Assembly (NCBI GenBank): GCA_021778895.1
Contig: JAJYBR010000007.1
Span: 36,774 to 100,773, forward strand
Direction of reading: 5' to 3'
DNA from: Actinomycetes bacterium
GTDB lineage: Bacteria > Actinomycetota > Acidimicrobiia > Acidimicrobiales > RAAP-2
Length of the DNA stretch: 64,000 nucleotides
The notes under the pieces were generated by a model that had not been told where the DNA came from, did no database searches, and saw only the letters and a program-made list of their open reading frames with translations. Made by a program: the position numbers and the translations under genes. Below, piece by piece: positions 42,282 to 51,825 of the stretch (its first letter is position 1; each line of letters begins with the position of its first letter).

Positions 42282-43058
42282 CTACCCGGCCGTCGTCCCT
42301 GATGGACCGCTGATCGCGATCTCCCCCGGGGCGCGGACGTCGACCACATCGCCCGGCTGCAAGGTGGCGTGCGCGATGACCGAGGCGACCGACACGAACT
42401 TGTCGGTCAGGTCACTGGGCAGACCGAGCAGGAACGTGACCGGCGTCGTCATCTGCAGCGTCACCGACCCCGACGAGGTCACCTCCACGACCGACACCTG
42501 GGCTCGAAATGCGGTCGGGAGCCGGCTTGCGACCAGGGCAGCGTTGTAGCCGGCGCGCGTGAAGGGCCAGGTGCGGCTGCTCGGGTCCAGGTAGCGCAGC
42601 GTCGGCAGGTTGGCGTGGAGCGGGGCGCGTCCCAGGTCTCGGCCGGAGGCGTCGACGTACTGGAGGACGTGGTTGGCGTCGTAGGCGACGGCCACGGGCC
42701 GGCGCTCGGTGACGCTCACGACGACCGTGTCGGGCCAGTGCAGGGTGACGCGTGCGCTGGCCACCCAGGGGAACACGCGCAGGCGCTGGGCGATGGCCGC
42801 GCCCCGCACGTCGATCATGGGTGGCTCGCTGTCCAATCCGGACACCGAGAGCACCTGCGCCCGCGTCTCGTGGTGCAGCCCCAGCACCTCGACGTGCCGG
42901 GCCCGCAAGAACGGTTGGTGGACCAGCCAGTCCCCTCCGGCCACCAGGACGGTCACGGTGAGCAGCGCGATGAGGGTCACCAGGCGCACCCGCGACCGGC
43001 GCCGCGGTGCGCGCTCCCCCTCCTCGACGGGGGTCAGGCGGCGGGCTCGGCGGGCCAC
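42282..43058 (-). CDS. ftsQ: Cell division protein FtsQ/DivIB
   Basis: 258 residues: basic cytoplasmic tail, one membrane helix (about 26-45), POTRA domain (LRARHVEVLGLHHETRAQVL), then the FtsQ domain ending in a beta-rich region with DVRAPGEIAISGP. It links FtsL/FtsB to the divisome outside the membrane. GTG 43058 has GGGGAGG upstream and lies 25 bp inside murB. The first 300 residues of the longer in-frame ORF are a murB shadow. Confidence 0.88.
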   Translation of the reverse strand: MARRARRLTPVEEGERAPRRRSRVRLVTLIALLTVTVLVAGGDWLVHQPFLRARHVEVLGLHHETRAQVLSVSGLDSEPPMIDVRGAAIAQRLRVFPWVASARVTLHWPDTVVVSVTERRPVAVAYDANHVLQYVDASGRDLGRAPLHANLPTLRYLDPSSRTWPFTRAGYNAALVASRLPTAFRAQVSVVEVTSSGSVTLQMTTPVTFLLGLPSDLTDKFVSVASVIAHATLQPGDVVDVRAPGEIAISGPSGTTAG

Positions 43059-43945
43059 TGATCCTCCCCCACCCCGATGAGACGATGCTCGGTGCGCAAG
43101 ACGACACCGAACTGGTCGGCCACCCGGCGGCGCATCTCGCGCATCAGGGTCAGGATGTCGCGGGCGTGGCCGTCGGGATCGGCCAGGATGAAATTGGCGT
43201 GCTTCTCGCTCACGCGCGCCCCACCGTGACGCAGGCCCTTGCAGCCCGCCGCGTCCAAGAGGCGACCAGCGTGGTCGCCGACCGGGTTCTGGAACACGCT
43301 GCCAGCGTTGGCCCCGCCCGGCTGGTTCTCGCGGCGCCACTGGACGATCTCGCGCACGCGGCCCTTGGCCGTCTCGGCGTCTCCGCGCGCCAGTGCCAGG
43401 CGCACCCGCACGACGACGTCGCCCACCTCGATCGCGCTGGTCCGGTAGCCAAAGGCGAGCTCGCTCGGCGGCATCCAGGCCAGTGTGCCGGCGCGCCACA
43501 CCTGGGCGGCGGTGACGACGGCGTCCATGGACGAGCCATGGCCCCCCGCGTTCATGGCGACGGCGCCGCCGACCGACCCCGGAATGCCGACGGCCCACTC
43601 GAAGTCCACGATGCCCTCGGCGGCCAGGCGCCGGGCCACGACCGGCAGGCCGAGCGCCGCGCCCGCCTCGACGGTCACGCCGGCGTCCCCGTCGCGCCAC
43701 GAGAGGTCGGCGGCCTCGGCGGCCACCGCCAACCGCACGACCGTGAGGTCGTGGTGCCCGTCGCCGACGAGCAGGTTCGAACCCAGCCCCACGGCGACAC
43801 TCGGGGTACCGAGTGATTCCAGGGTCGCCGCGAGCTCGTCGAGCGACGCGGCGTCCACGACGACCTCGTGGGCGACCGTCCCTCCGACCCGATACGTCGT
43901 CCGGGCGCCCAGGGCGACGTCGGAGGACACGCGCACGGCGCTCAC
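43034..43945 (-). CDS. murB: UDP-N-acetylenolpyruvoylglucosamine reductase
   Basis: 303 residues. TTYRVGGTVAHEVV and VAVGLGSNLLVGD are the FAD-binding segments; GIPGSVGGAVAMNAGGHG, NQPGGANAGSVFQNP with the catalytic serine, and HGGARVSEKHANFIL follow. It reduces the enolpyruvyl group to give UDP-MurNAc. The GTG overlaps the murC stop (GTGA). Confidence 0.94.
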   Translation of the reverse strand: MSAVRVSSDVALGARTTYRVGGTVAHEVVVDAASLDELAATLESLGTPSVAVGLGSNLLVGDGHHDLTVVRLAVAAEAADLSWRDGDAGVTVEAGAALGLPVVARRLAAEGIVDFEWAVGIPGSVGGAVAMNAGGHGSSMDAVVTAAQVWRAGTLAWMPPSELAFGYRTSAIEVGDVVVRVRLALARGDAETAKGRVREIVQWRRENQPGGANAGSVFQNPVGDHAGRLLDAAGCKGLRHGGARVSEKHANFILADPDGHARDILTLMREMRRRVADQFGVVLRTEHRLIGVGEDQWPAEPAA

Positions 43946-45294
43946 GACGACTCCCCCACGAGCTGGGCCGCCAGCTGCGTGATGTCCCCGGCGCCCAGGA
44001 TCACCACGGCATCGGGCGGGGCCAGGCGCTCAAGCACCGTGACGACATCGGCGAAGGTCGCCGCGTAGTGGCACGGCGGGCTGTCGACGTCGGACAGGAC
44101 GGCCTGGGCGACGACCTCCCCCGTGATGCCCGCCGGATTGGGCTCGCCCGCCGTGTAGAGGTCGGTCACGATGACTTCGTCGGCGTCGTCGAAGGCCCGA
44201 GCGAACGTGGGCGCCAGGACGCTCGTGCGCGTCACGCGGTGCGGCTGGAAGATCGCGACGACCCGCCGATACCCCGAGGCCCGCGCGGCGGCCAAGGTGG
44301 CCTCGATCTCCGCGGGCAGGTGCGCGTAGTCGTCAAAGACGTCGCTGGTGCGCCACGTCCCTCGCAGCTCGAAGCGCCGCGGCGCCCCGGAGAACGCCTC
44401 GAGCCCGGCCTGGACGTCCGGCACCGCCATGCCGACCGCCAGGGCCAGCACCGCGACCACCGACGCGTCGGCGACGATGTGGTGGCCAGTCACGCGCAGG
44501 CGCACCGGAACGATCTGGTCCTCGCTGACCAGGGAGAACCGGGAGCCCTGGCGGTCCACGACCTCGTCGGCCACGCGCCAGATGCTCGAAGCGCTGCCCA
44601 CGGTGATGACGTCACCACGGGTGCGGGTCGCGCGACGCGCCCCGGGATCGTCGACCCAGGCGACGACGGGACCACGGGTGCGCCGGACCAGGTGGCTGAA
44701 GGCGTCCTCGACCGCGCCGAGTGTCTGGTAGTAGTCCAGGTGGTCGGCCTGGACGTTCAAGAGCCCGAGCGCCGCCGGCTCGAGCTCGCCCAGGGTCCCG
44801 TAGCTCTCGTCCACCTCGAGGACCAGGGGACCCGATCCCCAGTGGCCATTGGGCCCCAGTCCCCGGATTTCGGCACCGAGCAGCCACGACGGATCGCGCC
44901 CCGCGGCCGTGGCGACGTGCGCGAGCATCGACGTCGCGGTCGTCTTGCCGTGCGTGCCCGTGATCCCGAGCACCGCCTGCATCTGTCCGAGCAGAGCCAG
45001 CAGCCGGGCCCGAGGGATCATGGTGACGCCCCGCACGCGCGCCGCAGTGAGCTCGACGTGGTCCTCCGGTACCGCCGGTGACCACAGCACGACGTCAGCG
45101 TCGTGTCCGTACGCGCCGTCATGGCCGACGTGGATCGTCATCCCCAACTCGGCCAGTGCCGCGAGTCCCGGGCTGTCGGCCGCGTCGCTGCCCGAGACCA
45201 GGCACCCGCGTTCGTGCAGGAGTCGGGCGACACCGCTCATGCCACTTCCACCCACGCCGACGATGTGGACGCGGCTTCCCGGCTCGAAGGTCAC
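43942..45294 (-). CDS. murC: UDP-N-acetylmuramate-L-alanine ligase
   Basis: 450 residues. VHIVGVGGSGMSGVARLL is the UDP-MurNAc site, GTHGKTTA (113-120) the ATP loop, and DDYAHLPAEI (321-330) the conserved motif near the third domain. The usual form is DDYAHHP; the second histidine is leucine here. Other motifs (FQPHRVTRT, LYTAGEPN) are normal. The GTG overlaps the murG stop (GTGA). It adds L-alanine, the first peptide residue. Confidence 0.94.
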   Translation of the reverse strand: MTFEPGSRVHIVGVGGSGMSGVARLLHERGCLVSGSDAADSPGLAALAELGMTIHVGHDGAYGHDADVVLWSPAVPEDHVELTAARVRGVTMIPRARLLALLGQMQAVLGITGTHGKTTATSMLAHVATAAGRDPSWLLGAEIRGLGPNGHWGSGPLVLEVDESYGTLGELEPAALGLLNVQADHLDYYQTLGAVEDAFSHLVRRTRGPVVAWVDDPGARRATRTRGDVITVGSASSIWRVADEVVDRQGSRFSLVSEDQIVPVRLRVTGHHIVADASVVAVLALAVGMAVPDVQAGLEAFSGAPRRFELRGTWRTSDVFDDYAHLPAEIEATLAAARASGYRRVVAIFQPHRVTRTSVLAPTFARAFDDADEVIVTDLYTAGEPNPAGITGEVVAQAVLSDVDSPPCHYAATFADVVTVLERLAPPDAVVILGAGDITQLAAQLVGESS

Positions 45295-46412
45295 GATCGC
45301 TCCCGGGCCAGCGCCAGGATCTCGTGGGCGATGTCGTCGGTGGCCCGGGGTCGTCCCAGGGCGGCCATCGCCGCGCCCATGGCATCCCGCGTGGGCTCGT
45401 CGAGCAGGGGACTCAGCGCCCGGGCGAGACGTTCACCGTCACAGTCCGCATCGGCGAGCACCACGGCGCCGCCCGCTCGCGCCACCCGCTCGGCGTTGCG
45501 CGCCTGGTGGTCCCCCGGGGCACCCGGCAGTGGCACGAGGACTGCCGGGATCCCGAGCACCCCCAACTCGGCCACGGTCGTCGCCCCGGCCCGGCAGACC
45601 GCAACGTCCGCCACAGCCCACCACTGCACCATGTCGGCGAACTCGATGGCCCGGTAGTCCAGCGCCGACGCCGGTGGCGCGCCGGCGCGCACCCACGCGG
45701 CGTCGCGCCGACCGGTGACGTGGACCAGCGTGACGTCGCGGCGATCCGCCCACTGGTGGGCCAGCTCGACGACTGCCCGGTTCACGCGGGCTGACCCGAG
45801 CGATCCGGTCATCACGACGATGACCACGCGGTGCGAGTCGATGGGGGGCTCCAGCGCCGCCCGAGCCAGCTGACGTGCCGCGGCTCCGCGGTCGAGCGTG
45901 CTGATCGCGTCGCGGACCGGCACCCCCGTCACGACGACCCGCGGGGCCGTCTCGCCAAAGGGGATCAGGCGCCGCCGCGCGTACGGCGCCAGGAGGCGAT
46001 GGACTGCCCCGGGGACCGCATCGAGGTCCACCAGAACGAGCGGACTGCGCCACACCAGAGCGGCCGTTCCCGTCGCCGCCGCGGCGTAGCCTCCGAGCGA
46101 CACGACCGCCGACGGCCGCCAGCGCCCCAGGCGCACGATCGCCAGGACGAAGGCGCTCGCCAGCCCGACGAGCGCGCCGAGGTTCTGCACCATCGCACCC
46201 GGCCGCCACGATCGACGCAGTCCGCGACCGGGGAGGAGCGTGAGCGGGTAGGCCCGCTCCCCCAGCAGCCGCGCCTCCTGGCCGCGCCGGCTTCCGACGA
46301 GGCGGAGGTTGCCCGGCTCGACGCCGCGGGCCACCAGCGCGTCGGCGATGGCGAGCATCGGGAAGATGTGACCTCCCGTGCCACCGCCGGTGATGACGAT
46401 CGGCCGGCTCAT
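45291..46412 (-). CDS. murG: UDP-GlcNAc transferase MurG
   Basis: 373 residues, GT-B fold. ITGGGTGGHIFPMLAIADAL is the first glycine loop, MTGSLGSARVN the second, and CRAGATTVAELGVLGIPAVL plus GDHQARNAE bind UDP-GlcNAc. The usual HEQNAVPG is LDAVPG here and the GGSxG loop is TGSLG, so it is somewhat diverged. It makes lipid II on the inner face. The ATG overlaps the ftsW stop (ATGA). Confidence 0.93.
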   Translation of the reverse strand: MSRPIVITGGGTGGHIFPMLAIADALVARGVEPGNLRLVGSRRGQEARLLGERAYPLTLLPGRGLRRSWRPGAMVQNLGALVGLASAFVLAIVRLGRWRPSAVVSLGGYAAAATGTAALVWRSPLVLVDLDAVPGAVHRLLAPYARRRLIPFGETAPRVVVTGVPVRDAISTLDRGAAARQLARAALEPPIDSHRVVIVVMTGSLGSARVNRAVVELAHQWADRRDVTLVHVTGRRDAAWVRAGAPPASALDYRAIEFADMVQWWAVADVAVCRAGATTVAELGVLGIPAVLVPLPGAPGDHQARNAERVARAGGAVVLADADCDGERLARALSPLLDEPTRDAMGAAMAALGRPRATDDIAHEILALARERS

Positions 46413-47569
46413 GGCAGCGAGTGGGCACCCACGCTGTGTCGGCCGTTGTCGTGGCCCACGTTGTAGAGCAGGCCCACCGCGGCCAGTTCCGTGATGAGCG
46501 CCGTACCCCCGTACGAGAAGAAGGGCAGCGGCACGCCCGTCACCGCCCACAGCCCGACCACCGAGGCGATGTTGATCACCGCCTCGAGAACGATCCACAC
46601 GCCGATGCCCACGGCCAGCAGGTGGTAGGCCGGCGAGCTCGCCCGCTGGGCGATGCGGATGGCACTCATCAAGAACCACACGAAGAGCACGATCACGACG
46701 AGCGTCCCGATGAGGCCGAGCTCCTCGCCCAGGATCGCGAAGATGAAGTCGGTGTGCGGATTCGGCAGCAGTCCCCACTTCTCCCGGCTGTGCCCGAAGC
46801 CCAGCCCCGTCACACCTCCCGCGCCGAGCCCGATCTTGGACTGCAAGAGCTGGTACCCGGCTCCCTGGAGGTTCTGGCCCGAGTGCAGGAACGAGAACAT
46901 CCGCTGGAACGCGTACGGCTTGATGATCAGCATCGCGAAGAACCCCAGCACGCCGACCACGGCGATGCGCACCAGGTAGCGCCAGGCCAGACCGGCGACG
47001 GCGAGCAGCACCATCGCGATCGCCACGACGACCGAGGCGGTGCCGAGATCCGGCTCCCACACGATCAGCCCGACGCCGAGGACGATGGGCACCATGGCGC
47101 GCGCCAGGACCGTCGGCAGGGCTATCACCTCGGGCCGGTTGCTCGCCAGCCACGCGATGAAGATGATCGTGGCCAGCTTGAAGATCTCCGAGGGCTGAAG
47201 GTACAGGACGTGGAGGTTGAGCCAGCGCTTGCCGCCGTTGACGCTCACCCCCGCCACCTTGACGGCCGCGAGAAGGACGAGCGTCACCGTCATGATCGAG
47301 GGCGCGAGCCGGATCACCACGTCGAGCGAGATCCGCGCCCCGGCGACCAGCGCGAGTATCCCGACGGCGACGTAGGCCACGTCGTGGATGGAGATGGTCC
47401 ACGGGCTGCCGCCGGACAAGGAGGCTTGCCCCTCGCTGGCCGAGGCGACCATCAGCGTGCCGAATGCCACCATGATCCCGGTGACGAGCAGCAAGGAGCG
47501 CGAGGCCGACTCCCCCGAGGGCCACGGGTGGAAGAGCCGCTCGCGACGGGCCGCCGACACGTTGGCCAT
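46409..47569 (-). CDS. ftsW: Lipid II polymerase FtsW (SEDS family)
   Basis: 386 residues, about ten helices. VNGGKRWLNLHVLYLQPSEI is the conserved loop, WEPDLGTASVV and then NPHTDFIFAILGEELGLIG and GVPLPFFSYGGTALI complete the SEDS signature. It polymerises glycan with FtsI at the septum. The ATG shares one base with the mraY stop (TGATG). No murD gene lies between mraY and ftsW, where one is normal. Confidence 0.93.
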   Translation of the reverse strand: MANVSAARRERLFHPWPSGESASRSLLLVTGIMVAFGTLMVASASEGQASLSGGSPWTISIHDVAYVAVGILALVAGARISLDVVIRLAPSIMTVTLVLLAAVKVAGVSVNGGKRWLNLHVLYLQPSEIFKLATIIFIAWLASNRPEVIALPTVLARAMVPIVLGVGLIVWEPDLGTASVVVAIAMVLLAVAGLAWRYLVRIAVVGVLGFFAMLIIKPYAFQRMFSFLHSGQNLQGAGYQLLQSKIGLGAGGVTGLGFGHSREKWGLLPNPHTDFIFAILGEELGLIGTLVVIVLFVWFLMSAIRIAQRASSPAYHLLAVGIGVWIVLEAVINIASVVGLWAVTGVPLPFFSYGGTALITELAAVGLLYNVGHDNGRHSVGAHSLP

Positions 47570-48603
47570 CACACGACCTTCGCGATCTTCAAGAAGTCCC
47601 CGTAGAAGATTCCCAGGGCCATGGCCGCCAGGAGCGCTGACAGGATCCACAAACGGATGATCACGGTGGTCTCCGGCCAGCCCTTGAGCTCGAAGTGGTG
47701 ATGGAAGGGCGCCATGCGAAACACCCGTCGATGGAAGAACCGGAAGCTCAGGACCTGCAGGATCACCGACATCGTCTCGGCGACGAACAGTCCGCCGAGC
47801 ACGACGAGGAGGAGGTCGAGGTTCATGAGCAGGCACAGCGCGCCCAGCGCGGTGCCGATGGCCAGCGAGCCGGTGTCACCCATGATGATCCGCGCGGGCG
47901 CAGCGTTCCACCATAGGAACCCCAAGCAGGCGCCGACGAGTCCGACCGCGACGAGCCCCAGGTCGAGCGCACTGTGCAGGTGGTAGATGGAGAAGTGGCG
48001 GAACTGCCAGTAGCCGATCACCGACAGGACCGCGAAGTCGAAGGTCGCCGCCCCCCCGGCCAGGCCGTCGAGCCCGTCGGTCAGGTTGACGGCATTGGAG
48101 GTGGCGACGATGACGAAGACGGCCAAGAGGAACCAACCCGCCGCGGTCAGATCCCAGCCCGGGAGCGTCAGCCGCGTGAAGGACAACATCGTCGACGTGT
48201 GGACCCAGGTCAGGGCGAGCAGCGCGAAGATGCCCGCGACGGCGACCTGACCGACGAACTTGCCCCGCTTGTTGAGCCCCAGGTTGCGGGCATTGCGAAT
48301 GCCGATGTAGTCGTCGGCGAACCCCAAGAGCCCCGACACGACGGTGACGCTCACCGCCAGCACGCCGGCCCGGGTGAAGGAGATCGCCGTGCCCACGTGC
48401 CCCATCAGGTAGCCCGCGACGGTCGCGAACACGATGACGACGCCGCCCATGGTGGGCGTGCCGGCCTTGACCAGATGCGTGGCCGGCCCGTCCTCGCGAA
48501 TGTGCTGGCCCAACGAGCGGGCCCGCACGAAGCGAATCCACCACGGGGTCAAGAAGACCGCCACGACGAAGCCGATGCTCCCGGACTCCATGAGGCTCAG
48601 CAT
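47569..48603 (-). CDS. mraY: Phospho-MurNAc-pentapeptide transferase
   Basis: 344 residues, ten helices. KAGTPTMGGVVIV, GFADDYIGIR, NAVNLTDGLDGLAGG and FRMAPFHHHFELKGWPE are the MraY motifs, with the Mg/nucleophile aspartates intact. It transfers phospho-MurNAc-pentapeptide to undecaprenyl phosphate. It begins seven bases after murE; murF, usually between them, is missing. Confidence 0.95.
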   Translation of the reverse strand: MLSLMESGSIGFVVAVFLTPWWIRFVRARSLGQHIREDGPATHLVKAGTPTMGGVVIVFATVAGYLMGHVGTAISFTRAGVLAVSVTVVSGLLGFADDYIGIRNARNLGLNKRGKFVGQVAVAGIFALLALTWVHTSTMLSFTRLTLPGWDLTAAGWFLLAVFVIVATSNAVNLTDGLDGLAGGAATFDFAVLSVIGYWQFRHFSIYHLHSALDLGLVAVGLVGACLGFLWWNAAPARIIMGDTGSLAIGTALGALCLLMNLDLLLVVLGGLFVAETMSVILQVLSFRFFHRRVFRMAPFHHHFELKGWPETTVIIRLWILSALLAAMALGIFYGDFLKIAKVV

Positions 48604-48610
48604 GTCGAGC

Positions 48611-50005
48611 TCATCCCAGGATCTCCCGCACCACGGTGCGGTCGTCGAAGGCGATGACGCGGTCCGCGAGCGTCTGGGAGGTCTCGTGGCCCTTGCCGGC
48701 GATGACGACGACGTCGCCGGGCTGGGCGGACTTCAGGGCCCAGGCGATGGCCTCGCGCCGATCTGCCTCCCGGTGGTAGTCGCGGCCCGCATCGAGCCCG
48801 CCCACGACGGCGTCGATGATGGACTCGGGGTCTTCGGAGCGCGGATTGTCCGACGTCACGACGACGCGGTCCGCCAAGCGCCCGGCGACAGCCCCCATCT
48901 CGGGCCTCTTGAGCACGTCGCGGTCACCTCCGCAGCCAAAGACGACCGTGAGGGCTCCGCTCGGGCTCAGCTCGCGCACGTCGCTCAGGATCCGCGCGAG
49001 TCCTTCGGGCGTGTGGGCGAAGTCGACGACGACCGTGAAGTCCCCCTCGTGGACGACGTCGAATCGACCCGAGACCGGCCGGACCCGGGAGAAGGCGTCC
49101 ACCACCTCGTCCTCGGCGGCTCCGAGCGACGCCATGGTCGTGAGCGCCAGCAGCGCGTTGTCGATGTTGAAGGCCCCGACCAGGGGGGACCGCACCAGAT
49201 GGCCACGCCAAAAGAATGTGGCACCGACCATCGACAAGGTCACGCTCGATGCATCCTCCCGGGACACGGGTATGCAGCCGATGGCGATCGACTCGGCCAA
49301 CCGGGCGCCGTGGGCGTCATCGGTCCAGATGACCGCCAGCCGCGAGAGCTCCGGAGTGAAGAGCCGCGCCTTGGCCTGGAAGTACTCCTCGAGCGTGTGG
49401 TGGTAGTCGAGATGGTCGTGGCCCAGATTGGTGAAGATGCTGGCCGCGAAGCGCAGGCCATCGACGCGCCGCTGGTCGAGGGCGTGGCTGGAGACCTCCA
49501 GGGCGACCAGGCGCCGCCGCGCTGGGTCGAACTCGTCGACCAGCTCGCGGAGCCGACGAAACAGTTCCGGGGCAGCCGGCGTGGTCCGCTCGCTGGTCAG
49601 CGTGCCGATGCTCGCGCCGTTCCAGCCCATCTGGCGGGCCAACTGCTCGAGCACGGTGACGATGGTCGTCTTGCCGTTCGTCCCCGTGACCCCGACCAGC
49701 TCGAGCTCGAGCTCCGGATGGTCGACAATGGTCGCGCTCGCGTGGCTGGCCAACGCCCGCAACTGGCTGCTCGGCACCACGACCACGGGAATGCCCACGT
49801 CGAGGTCATGGTCGGACAGGACCGCGACCGCGCCGCGATCACGGGCCTCGGCGGCAAAGCGCGCCCCGTCCGTCGTGTGTCCCGGCAGTGCCAGGAACAG
49901 GGTTCCCGGCACGCACTGGCGCGAGTCGAGCTCGACGTTCGCGATCTCCAAGCTCGCCGTCGCCACGTCCATCGTGGCGTCATCGAGAAGGTCACCAAGT
50001 TGCAT
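48611..50005 (-). CDS. murE: UDP-MurNAc-tripeptide synthetase, meso-DAP type
   Basis: 464 residues. VELDSRQCVPGTLFLAL is the substrate loop, GTNGKTT (about 108-114) the ATP loop, HDHLDYHHTLEEYFQAKARLF holds the carbamylated lysine, and TSDNPRSEDPESII contains DNPR, the meso-diaminopimelate signature. It adds DAP as residue three. ATG 50005 overlaps the ftsI stop (TGATG). It is a single MurE, not a MurE-MurF fusion. Confidence 0.95.
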   Translation of the reverse strand: MQLGDLLDDATMDVATASLEIANVELDSRQCVPGTLFLALPGHTTDGARFAAEARDRGAVAVLSDHDLDVGIPVVVVPSSQLRALASHASATIVDHPELELELVGVTGTNGKTTIVTVLEQLARQMGWNGASIGTLTSERTTPAAPELFRRLRELVDEFDPARRRLVALEVSSHALDQRRVDGLRFAASIFTNLGHDHLDYHHTLEEYFQAKARLFTPELSRLAVIWTDDAHGARLAESIAIGCIPVSREDASSVTLSMVGATFFWRGHLVRSPLVGAFNIDNALLALTTMASLGAAEDEVVDAFSRVRPVSGRFDVVHEGDFTVVVDFAHTPEGLARILSDVRELSPSGALTVVFGCGGDRDVLKRPEMGAVAGRLADRVVVTSDNPRSEDPESIIDAVVGGLDAGRDYHREADRREAIAWALKSAQPGDVVVIAGKGHETSQTLADRVIAFDDRTVVREILG

Positions 50006-51825
50006 CACGTCACGTCCGAAGAAATGGCGACCTTACCAGTCAGCGGCTTGACGACCACGCCATCAGCGGGAACGCCGTAGTGGTGCAGTGCGTAGGACAT
50101 CACCTGCTTGAAGACCGGTGCGGCGGCGGTGCCCCCGTACACAGTGGTGACGGGTCGCTCAAGAACCACGATCATCGACAGTACCGGGTGCGTGGCGGGA
50201 GCGAATCCGACGAAGGTGGCGTTGAAGTCGGCGTTGAGCAGTGCGGCGCGTCCGGGGTACGGGATCGTCGCAGTCCCGGTCTTGCCCGCCACGCTGTAAC
50301 CAGGAATGATCGCGTTGGTGCCGGTCCCGGCGAGGACCACCTGCTGGAGCATGTGCGTCAGGGTGTGGGCGGTCGTCGGCGTCATGACCTGGCGGCCGGT
50401 GCTGCGCGGAGCGGCCGTCACGTCGCCGTTGGCACCCACGTAGCCCCGCACCAGCTGCGGTTGCACGAAGAGGCCCCCGTTGGCGATCGCGTTGTAAGCG
50501 TCGAGGACCTCGATGGGCGGGACGGCATCCACCTGCCCGATGGGCATGGCCGCCATGTCGCTGGGATACCAGGTGCTCGCGTTGACGAGGAGTCCGGGGG
50601 TCTCGCCGGGAAACTTGAGGTCGGTCATCTGCCCGAAGCCGAGACGCTCGACCTGGGCCAGCAGGCCGGACTCCCCCAAGCGGTTGGTGATCTCGTAGGT
50701 GCCGATGTTGGACGAGTACGCGAGGATCTGCGTCGCGCTCAACCGCTCGGTGGGGTGGGTCTCGGCATCGTGGAACACGCGGCCGCCCACGACGATCGTG
50801 TTGGGGATGGTGAAGTGGGTCGAGGGCGTGATGATGCCGGCCTGCAGGGCCGCGGAGAAGGTGACCGCCTTGAACACCGAGCCGGGCTCGTAGGCGAAGC
50901 TGAAGGCCAGGTCGTTGACGCTCTGGTCGATTCCCGGAACGCCGACGTTGGCACCCCAACTGGGAACCGGACCGAGGATGCCGGGTCGCGACTTGGTGTT
51001 GACGAGCGAGGCATTGGCCAGGATTTGACCGGTCTTGACGTCCATCACGATCGCGGTCCCCGCGATCGCGTCAGTGTTGTGGAGGGCATCGGCCAGCGCA
51101 CGCTCCGACACAAACTGGAGGGCCGAGTCGATGGTCAGCTCGAGGCCGGTGCCCGCGACCGCCCGCTTGAGAACTCGGGTATAAGTGCTGGGCAGGTTCA
51201 CGCCCGAAGCGGCCACGTACGCCCGCGAGAGCCCGTCTTGGCCGGCAAGCAGGCGCTGGTACTGGTACTCGAGTCCGGCAGATCCCTGGCCCGCAGCGTT
51301 GATCCCCCCGAGCAGTGATGTCGCCAACGTGCCGTTGGGATACGAGCGCACCGACGAGCGCTGCACGACGATCCCCGGGAAGTTCATCGCGGTGATCCGC
51401 CGACCGGTGAGGACGTCGAGCGTCCGCGTCACGACGACGTAGCCGCTGTGGCGGCTGAGCAGGCGGTCGAGCGTGGCGACGCGCACGTGCACCAGAGGAC
51501 TCAGGGCCTGGGACTCGGCTTGGGGGTGAGAGATCTGGAAGTCGTCGGCAATGACAACAGACGTCGGGCGCGAGACCGCCAGGGTCTGCCCATAGCGGTC
51601 ATAGATCCCCCCACGAAGAGCGGGCGTGACGATCGTCTGGCGGACTTGGCTCACCGAGAGTGCCGCGTAGCGCTGGTGCTCAAGGACCTGGATCTGCGCG
51701 AGTCGCAGGGCGAGCAGTCCGAGGGCCAGCGCGAGGACCAGCCGGATCGCTTGGAGACGCTTGCTCGTGGAGACCCTGGTCCGGCGTACCACGGGCCGGT
51801 CACGCCGCGTGGCCGTGGGGCTCAC
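50005..51825 (-). CDS. ftsI: Penicillin-binding protein FtsI (PBP3)
   Basis: 606 residues, class B PBP. One membrane helix (about 27-47), pedestal (RGGIYDRYGQTLAVS), then the transpeptidase with SxxK in YEPGSVFKAVT (about 312), SxN in YSSNIGTYE (about 372) and KTGTATIP (about 515). The inserted PASTA repeats of some actinobacterial PBPs are absent. It cross-links septal wall. The GTG overlaps the ftsL-like stop (GTGA). Confidence 0.94.
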   Translation of the reverse strand: MSPTATRRDRPVVRRTRVSTSKRLQAIRLVLALALGLLALRLAQIQVLEHQRYAALSVSQVRQTIVTPALRGGIYDRYGQTLAVSRPTSVVIADDFQISHPQAESQALSPLVHVRVATLDRLLSRHSGYVVVTRTLDVLTGRRITAMNFPGIVVQRSSVRSYPNGTLATSLLGGINAAGQGSAGLEYQYQRLLAGQDGLSRAYVAASGVNLPSTYTRVLKRAVAGTGLELTIDSALQFVSERALADALHNTDAIAGTAIVMDVKTGQILANASLVNTKSRPGILGPVPSWGANVGVPGIDQSVNDLAFSFAYEPGSVFKAVTFSAALQAGIITPSTHFTIPNTIVVGGRVFHDAETHPTERLSATQILAYSSNIGTYEITNRLGESGLLAQVERLGFGQMTDLKFPGETPGLLVNASTWYPSDMAAMPIGQVDAVPPIEVLDAYNAIANGGLFVQPQLVRGYVGANGDVTAAPRSTGRQVMTPTTAHTLTHMLQQVVLAGTGTNAIIPGYSVAGKTGTATIPYPGRAALLNADFNATFVGFAPATHPVLSMIVVLERPVTTVYGGTAAAPVFKQVMSYALHHYGVPADGVVVKPLTGKVAISSDVT

